Of a stretch of 47,431 bases of DNA, positions 42,223 to 47,431 are shown piece by piece (within the stretch, counting starts at the first letter, position 1; each line of letters opens with the position of its first letter). The stretch is taken from assembly GCA_019459485.1 (NCBI GenBank), contig JAIBEZ010000018.1:1-47431 (forward strand), in the 5' to 3' direction. Both the position numbers and the translations under genes were made by a program. This DNA is from Prolixibacteraceae bacterium (lineage in GTDB: Bacteria; Bacteroidota; Bacteroidia; Bacteroidales; Prolixibacteraceae). The notes under the pieces were generated by a model. That model worked only from the letters and a program-made list of their open reading frames with translations. It searched no databases and was not told the DNA's origin.

Positions 42223-44658
42223 GTGAAAAAGAAAACACCCATATCTGCTGTTAAAACAAAATCATCTACCCGGTCAGTAAAGAAAAGTTCCGGTTCGTCA
42301 AAAAGTTTCGGTCGAAAGGTATTCATATTTCTGCTAAAAGCAGGAGTTGCCCTTGTACTGCTGGCATTTCTGCTATTTCTGATTGTTTATGTTGGTTTTA
42401 CCGGTCCGGTTCCTTCGAAAGAAGAATTGCAAAAAGTGAAAAATCCGGTGGCCTCAGAAGTATTTTCCAATGATGGACGCTTGCTGGGAAGATATTACAT
42501 CGAAAACCGCAGCAATGTGAGTTTCGGCGAAATCTCCCCAAATTTGATCAATGCATTGATTGCCACAGAAGATTCAAGGTTTTATCATCATCGAGGAATT
42601 GATGAAGTTGCCCTGCTGCGTGTTTTTGTAAAATCTGTTTTGTTGCAGGACCGAAGTTCCGGAGGAGGAAGTACACTTAGCCAGCAAATAGTAAAGAATT
42701 TGTATCCGCGCAAATCGTTTGGTGCATTCTCAATGCCAATCAATAAGTTACGCGAATCGATTGTGGCCTATCGGCTTGAAAGATTATATACCAAAGATGA
42801 AATTTTAACACTCTACCTCAATACCGTGCCGTTCGCTGAAAATACTTTTGGGGTTGAAGTTGCATCGGAGCGGTTTTTCAACAAGCCACCATCCAAACTA
42901 GATGTTCATGAAGCTGCCACCCTGGTAGGAATGTTGAAAGCCAACAACAGTTACAATCCGCGTAAAAATCCGGAGCGATCGCTCGAAAGGCGCAATGTGG
43001 TGATTGAACAGATGCAAAAACACAGCTATGTTTCGAAGGCTGAGGCTGAAATGTACAAAGCGGAACCGCTCGATCTGGCATATAACCTGATAACCTACAA
43101 TGAAGGTCCGGCTCCGTACCTGATGGAAAAAATCCGTCCGATAGTGCAGGCCTGGTGCGATGATCATCTGAAAGAAGATCAAACCATCTATAACTTATAC
43201 ACCGACGGATTAAAAATTCAGACCACCATCGATTTCGATATGCAACTGGCTGCGGAAAAAGCCGTAACCGATCAGATGAAAAATCTTCAGGCTTTGTTCG
43301 ACATACATTGGGGAAAAGGCAAGCCATGGGGAAACGACCAATCGGTTGTAACCCGTGCCATGAAACGTTCAGATCGATACCGGAGTCTTAAAAAAAGAGG
43401 TGTTCCTGAAGAAGACATCAAAAAAATATTCAATACGCCAACTTCTGTTTCGTTGTTTACATGGGATGGTAACAAACAGGAGGAAATGACACCGATGGAC
43501 TCCATTCAGTTTTATCTGAAGATCTTAAATACAGGATTTATGGCGATGGATCCCAATTCAGGAGAACTTAAAGCATACATTGGTGGTAATGATTTTCAAT
43601 ATTTTAAATACGACCATACCCTTGCAAAACGCCAGGTAGGTTCAACATTTAAACCAATCGTTTATTTGGCTGCTCTTGAAGCCGGGATTCCGCCGGATAC
43701 CTATTTCGCGAATGAAAAAAAGGTTTACACAGATTACAGCAACTGGTCGCCATCGAACTCGCACGACGATTATACCGGTTTTTATTCGATGGAAGGCGCG
43801 CTTGCAAAATCCATCAATACCATTGCGGTTGATGTGATGATGCAAACCGGAATTTCAAATGTGACAGATCTGGCCAACCGGATGGGAATTGAATCGGAAT
43901 TGCCTGAATATCCATCGCTTGCGCTCGGTACACCATCTGTTTCGCTGGAAGAAATGATTTGTGTTTATTCTGAAATTGTAAATGGCGGACGAAAAGTGAA
44001 ACCGTATTATTTAAAGTCAATTGAATCCAGTTCAGGGCAGGTTCTTGAAGAGTATCAGAATATTCAACCCGATGAACAACTAGCCCAAACTGAAAACTGC
44101 CGTATTATTACCAACATGCTGCAATCGGTTATCGATGGTGGCACCGGAAGCGCGATCCGCACAAAATGGGGAATTGACGGTGATTTCGCCGGAAAAACCG
44201 GAACAACACAGGATCAGGCCGATGGCTGGTTTATTGGAATGACACCGAAACTGGTGGCTGGCGCGTGGGTTGGGGGAGAAGATCAATCAGTTCATTTCAG
44301 AACCTTGGGTGCCGGAGCTGGCGGACATACTGCGCTGCCAATTGTGGGGCAGTTTTACAGCCAGATATTTCGTAACAGTAAGTTTCAGAATATAAGATCC
44401 AGCAGGTTTGATCAGCCTTCAGGAGAAACCCTGGCATTGCTTGATGTACCGCCATACCTCGAGGTTCTTCCATTGACAGTAAAAGGATTTTTTCAGGATT
44501 TGTTCGGAAGAAAAGATAATAATGAGAACCGTGACTTGAGAATTCAGGAACGAACAGATAGGAAAGAAGCCCGAGAGGAAGCCAAACAGGATGCCCAGAC
44601 AGAAAAAAAACCATTCTGGAAAAGCATGAAGGAGGCCTTTAAAAAGAAGAACAAATAA
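42223..44658 (+). CDS. class A penicillin-binding protein (PBP1A-type)
   Basis: 811 residues from GTG 42223 (MKKKTPISAVK); an upstream TTG frame is less likely. A basic cytoplasmic tail and one membrane helix (about 35-60) precede the GT51 glycosyltransferase domain with ATEDSRFYHHRGID, GGGSTLSQQIVKN and KDEILTLYLN. The transpeptidase has the nucleophile SxxK in GSTFKPIVY, SIN in LAKSINTIA and KTGTT. It polymerises and crosslinks peptidoglycan in the periplasm. A charged Lys/Glu tail ends the protein. The ClC gene follows 14 nt later. Confidence 0.95.
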   Translation: MKKKTPISAVKTKSSTRSVKKSSGSSKSFGRKVFIFLLKAGVALVLLAFLLFLIVYVGFTGPVPSKEELQKVKNPVASEVFSNDGRLLGRYYIENRSNVSFGEISPNLINALIATEDSRFYHHRGIDEVALLRVFVKSVLLQDRSSGGGSTLSQQIVKNLYPRKSFGAFSMPINKLRESIVAYRLERLYTKDEILTLYLNTVPFAENTFGVEVASERFFNKPPSKLDVHEAATLVGMLKANNSYNPRKNPERSLERRNVVIEQMQKHSYVSKAEAEMYKAEPLDLAYNLITYNEGPAPYLMEKIRPIVQAWCDDHLKEDQTIYNLYTDGLKIQTTIDFDMQLAAEKAVTDQMKNLQALFDIHWGKGKPWGNDQSVVTRAMKRSDRYRSLKKRGVPEEDIKKIFNTPTSVSLFTWDGNKQEEMTPMDSIQFYLKILNTGFMAMDPNSGELKAYIGGNDFQYFKYDHTLAKRQVGSTFKPIVYLAALEAGIPPDTYFANEKKVYTDYSNWSPSNSHDDYTGFYSMEGALAKSINTIAVDVMMQTGISNVTDLANRMGIESELPEYPSLALGTPSVSLEEMICVYSEIVNGGRKVKPYYLKSIESSSGQVLEEYQNIQPDEQLAQTENCRIITNMLQSVIDGGTGSAIRTKWGIDGDFAGKTGTTQDQADGWFIGMTPKLVAGAWVGGEDQSVHFRTLGAGAGGHTALPIVGQFYSQIFRNSKFQNIRSSRFDQPSGETLALLDVPPYLEVLPLTVKGFFQDLFGRKDNNENRDLRIQERTDRKEAREEAKQDAQTEKKPFWKSMKEAFKKKNK

Positions 44659-44672
44659 TAATTGAAGATTTG

Positions 44673-46430
44673 ATGAATAGACGATTAGAGAAATGGCTGG
44701 CTGAAATTTCAGAAAAGAACTTAATATATATCCTAAGTTTATTTGTGGGTCTCCTCAGCGGAACAGCCGCTTTTATGCTCAAAAATTTCATCCATTACGT
44801 CAGCCGTTTTTTAACGCAGTATTTCAAAGATTCTGAAGAAAGTTTCTTCTATCTGGCATACCCGATGATTGGTATTCTGATTAGTGTATTGATAGTGAAA
44901 TACGTGATCAAAGACGATATCAGTCATGGTGTTTCTAAAATATTATCAGTCATTTCCAAAAAGGGAAGCCAGATAAAAGCGCATAATACGTTTTCTTCGA
45001 TGGTTACGAGCGGTTTTACGATTGGATTTGGCGGTTCAGTAGGAGCTGAAGCACCGATTGTTTACACCGGTGCAGCAATTGGTTCAAATATTTCACGGTT
45101 GTTTAAGCTGGATCCGAACCAGGTACGTTTGCTGATAGGTTGCGGTGCAACCGGCGCTATTGCAGGGATTTTCAAAGCTCCGGTGGCCGGCATCATGTTC
45201 ACACTTGAAGTGCTGATGCTCGATTTGACAATGGCTTCAATTATCCCATTGCTAATTTCAGGAATTACCGCTGCCACGTTGGCCTATTTCTTTATGGGCA
45301 ATTCGGTGATGTTTCATTTCTCTCTTGAAAATCAATTTGACTACGCAAACATTCCTTATTATATTTTACTTGGCATTTTCAGCGGATTTATTTCATTTTA
45401 TTTTACCCGCACCGGAATGCATGTCGAAAAATTGATCAAAAAAATAAGGAACAGTTATTCCAGACTTATCTTTGGTGGTCTCACTCTGGGTATTCTGGTG
45501 TTTATTTTTCCATCATTATGGGGCGAAGGTTATGACTCGATCAATAAAATATTTACAGGGCATGGAGCTGATTTATTGAATAATTCAATATTTTTTAATT
45601 GGAAATCGGACCCGTATGTGTTGCTGTTTATCCTTTTCCTTATCCTGATATTTAAAGTTTTCGCAATGGCGATTACCACAGCAAGCGGAGGGGTGGGAGG
45701 AATTTTTGCGCCTACCTTGTTTATGGGGGCAATCGGCGGTTATATTGTATCGCTTTCAATGAATACGTTTTTCGGACTGAACTTGTCGCCTGCCAATTTT
45801 GCACTTGTTGGAATGGGTTCCCTTATGGCAGGTGTGATGCACGCTCCTTTGCTTGGCATTTTCCTGATTGCTGAAATTACAGGAGGATATCAGTTGCTGG
45901 CTCCATTAATTATCTCTTCAACAGTTGCTTATGTAACCGCTACCCGTTTTGAGCCACATTCAATTTATACGAAACGGCTGGCAGAACTGGGCGAATTGGT
46001 CACCCATCACAAGGACAAGGCTGCGATGCATTTTATGAACGTGAAAGAATTGATCGAGACCGATTTTGAAATTTTATCGCCTGATATGAATTTAGGACAG
46101 ATGACTTATTCTATTGCCCGTTCAAAGCGTGATTTGTTCCCTGTTGTGGACGAAAACGGGATGATGCAGGGAATGATCAAGTTGAATGATATACGAAACC
46201 TGATGTTCGAGCAGGATTTGTACGAAAAGATCAGTGTAAGCGATCTGATGTACATGCCAGAATTTTTCATTTCGCCAAACGATTCGGTAGAGGTGGTTGC
46301 AGAAAAATTCAAATCGTGCAAACGTTACAATCTGGCTGTTATTGACGATGGTAAATACGTTGGTTTCATCTCAAGAGCCAGGGTTTTCTCGGTGTATCGC
46401 GATACAATGGCTGATTTGTCGTTTGATTAG
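44673..46430 (+). CDS. ClC-type chloride channel/antiporter with CBS domains
   Basis: 585 residues from ATG 44673. The membrane part (about 1-430) has GFGGSVGAEAPIVY, with the gating glutamate in GAEAP, GIFKAPVAGIMFTLE and GGVGGIFAPTLF. Two CBS motifs occupy about 455-580 (DLFPVVDENGMMQGMIKLND and YNLAVIDDGKYVGFISRARV) and may bind adenine nucleotides. It moves Cl- in exchange for protons or as a channel. The 14-nt gap to the PBP gene and 21-nt gap to the next gene suggest one transcript. Confidence 0.94.
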   Translation: MNRRLEKWLAEISEKNLIYILSLFVGLLSGTAAFMLKNFIHYVSRFLTQYFKDSEESFFYLAYPMIGILISVLIVKYVIKDDISHGVSKILSVISKKGSQIKAHNTFSSMVTSGFTIGFGGSVGAEAPIVYTGAAIGSNISRLFKLDPNQVRLLIGCGATGAIAGIFKAPVAGIMFTLEVLMLDLTMASIIPLLISGITAATLAYFFMGNSVMFHFSLENQFDYANIPYYILLGIFSGFISFYFTRTGMHVEKLIKKIRNSYSRLIFGGLTLGILVFIFPSLWGEGYDSINKIFTGHGADLLNNSIFFNWKSDPYVLLFILFLILIFKVFAMAITTASGGVGGIFAPTLFMGAIGGYIVSLSMNTFFGLNLSPANFALVGMGSLMAGVMHAPLLGIFLIAEITGGYQLLAPLIISSTVAYVTATRFEPHSIYTKRLAELGELVTHHKDKAAMHFMNVKELIETDFEILSPDMNLGQMTYSIARSKRDLFPVVDENGMMQGMIKLNDIRNLMFEQDLYEKISVSDLMYMPEFFISPNDSVEVVAEKFKSCKRYNLAVIDDGKYVGFISRARVFSVYRDTMADLSFD

Positions 46431-46451
46431 ATTCTCAATAAATCTCCAATT

Positions 46452-47348
46452 ATGGCATTCTACAAAGAACATGATGTCATCCAATTGTGTATCGAACGAC
46501 TGGCAACCATTTATGGTCAGTCAGTTCGCCTGATAAATTCACGTTCGGTTGGGGGAGGCTGTATCAATCATTCAGTTAAAGTCAACACCTCTGTTGGCGA
46601 TTTTTTCCTGAAGTGGAATGCTGAATGTCCACCTGATTTATTCCTGAAAGAAGCTGCTGGGCTGGAAGAAATGCAGTCGGTTGACAATCCGTATTTAATG
46701 ATTCCAAAGGTTATCTGGAGCAGGGAAGCGGATGAATTGCCGGGATTATTGCTCCTGGAATATTTGCAGCCTGCAGCCACAATTTCTGGATTTGACGAGC
46801 GGCTGGGAAGGGGAATCGCCCGTCTCCACAGCAAAACTGCCTCAAACTATGGTTTTCATCATTCAAATTATTGCGGCACCACCATTCAGGATAATACATG
46901 GACCAACAGCTGGCCTGAATTTTATGCACAACGAAGAATTTGGAATTTGGTCCAGCAAATCAACAGTTCGCGCGGCTTGTCATCCGGAGAATTAAAGGTT
47001 TACGAAAGGTTGGTTGAAAAAATGCCGCAACTGCTTTTCCATCCGACAATTCCATCGCTTATTCATGGCGATTTATGGTCGGGTAATTACATGTACACCT
47101 CGAATGGCCCGGCTTTGATCGATCCGGCCTGTTATTATGCCGATCGTGAAATGGAACTGGGGATGATGCAATTGTTCGGAGGTTTTTCACCAGCGGTTTG
47201 GAAAGCATATCAGGAAGAATACCCACTTCCGGAGGGTTGGCAGAAACGAATTCCATTGTACCAGTTGTACCACATTCTAAACCATCATTTATTGTTCGGA
47301 GGTTCGTATGGGCGGCAGGCGCTGGAAATTGCGAAGGCGTTTGTGTGA
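46452..47348 (+). CDS. fructosamine kinase-like protein
   Basis: 298 residues of the fructosamine/ketosamine-3-kinase fold. Start region has GGGCINHSVKVNT and FFLKWNAE (Lys of the ATP site); the catalytic loop is SLIHGDLWSGNYMY and the metal aspartate is in LIDPACYYADREMELGMM. It phosphorylates glycated amines so that they can be repaired. It ends 84 nt before the window edge; nothing else is seen in that tail. Confidence 0.92.
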   Translation: MAFYKEHDVIQLCIERLATIYGQSVRLINSRSVGGGCINHSVKVNTSVGDFFLKWNAECPPDLFLKEAAGLEEMQSVDNPYLMIPKVIWSREADELPGLLLLEYLQPAATISGFDERLGRGIARLHSKTASNYGFHHSNYCGTTIQDNTWTNSWPEFYAQRRIWNLVQQINSSRGLSSGELKVYERLVEKMPQLLFHPTIPSLIHGDLWSGNYMYTSNGPALIDPACYYADREMELGMMQLFGGFSPAVWKAYQEEYPLPEGWQKRIPLYQLYHILNHHLLFGGSYGRQALEIAKAFV

Positions 47349-47431
47349 TGTTGTGTCCGTGTAAAGACACCGGCATGGGCAGTGACTAGAAATAAAACCA
47401 CCGGGTTATTTTATAGAATAACACCAAATTT

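Noticed and set aside
42878-43327. 149-residue minus-strand frame within the PBP gene
   Set aside because: It is antisense to conserved PBP sequence, with biased composition typical of shadow frames.
1-47431. tRNA or rRNA genes
   Set aside because: I saw no tRNA cloverleaf or rRNA-like sequence by eye. A covariance-model search would be needed to be certain.
47349-47431. Further gene at the right edge
   Set aside because: Only a short A/T-rich tail remains and no start or motif is visible.

Overview
The window looks like a chromosomal segment of a Bacteroidota bacterium, probably class Bacteroidia in the Marinilabiliales/Prolixibacteraceae neighbourhood (the family-level guess is inference). 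Signs are TAnnTTTG-type -7 promoter boxes before several genes, near absence of Shine-Dalgarno sites, a LytS/LytTR two-component pair, Bacteroidota-style RHS/YD-repeat cores, and ATP-dependent PEP carboxykinase. An orange-protein-like iron-sulfur/NifX gene cluster and peroxide-defence genes point to an anaerobic or facultative lifestyle.

Region 1 (1-1018): a degenerate 42-nt tandem repeat at the left edge, a long inverted repeat, and an unrecognised minus-strand helical protein. Region 2 (1.1-9.3 kb): an array of five 5'-truncated RHS C-terminal cassettes. Each has a near-identical RHS core joined to a different tip. Four tips are followed within about 10 nt by a small gene that is probably the cognate immunity protein. 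A recurring hairpin-plus-motif element and REP-like palindromes separate the cassettes. Three tips are glycine-rich and hydrophobic and are paired with multi-pass membrane proteins, which suggests membrane-acting toxins. No full-length RHS carrier gene is present. Region 3 (9.4-10.2 kb): a ParE-type toxin-antitoxin pair bracketed by two identical 59-bp terminator repeats. Region 4 (10.3-15.0 kb): one co-directional minus-strand run of a giant sensor kinase, a Xre antitoxin, a RES toxin and a LytTR response regulator. The toxin-antitoxin pair thus sits between the two halves of a two-component system, and the kinase sensor region resembles a TlpA-type thioredoxin without its cysteines.

Region 5 (15.2-28.5 kb) is mostly housekeeping: DoxX, Ca2+/Na+ antiporter, ornithine carbamoyltransferase with carbamate kinase, FtsK, LolA-like carrier, pyruvate kinase, AroQ, XerD-like recombinase, PckA, a Prx6-type peroxiredoxin and a ferritin-like protein resembling Dps-like thioferritins.

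Region 6 (28.7-39.7 kb) is a tightly packed plus-strand run of 17 genes. It starts with a DUF134 regulator. It continues with two NifX-type proteins, three small DUF5320-like proteins, two MinD-type ATPases carrying 2x[4Fe-4S] ferredoxin domains, a VOC-fold protein, a radical SAM enzyme, peptide deformylase, an Mrp/ApbC ATPase, a C_GCAxxG_C_C protein, phosphatidylserine decarboxylase, a CoA-disulfide-reductase-like flavoprotein, a DUF89 protein, a thioesterase and an MBL-fold hydrolase. Several junctions are 4-nt ATGA overlaps. The core resembles the anaerobe-specific orange protein (ORP) loci of Desulfovibrio; the extended composition is what I consider most worth study. Region 7 (39.7-47.4 kb): TrpB, a TIGR01777 epimerase, a class A penicillin-binding protein, a ClC channel with CBS domains and a fructosamine-kinase-like protein.
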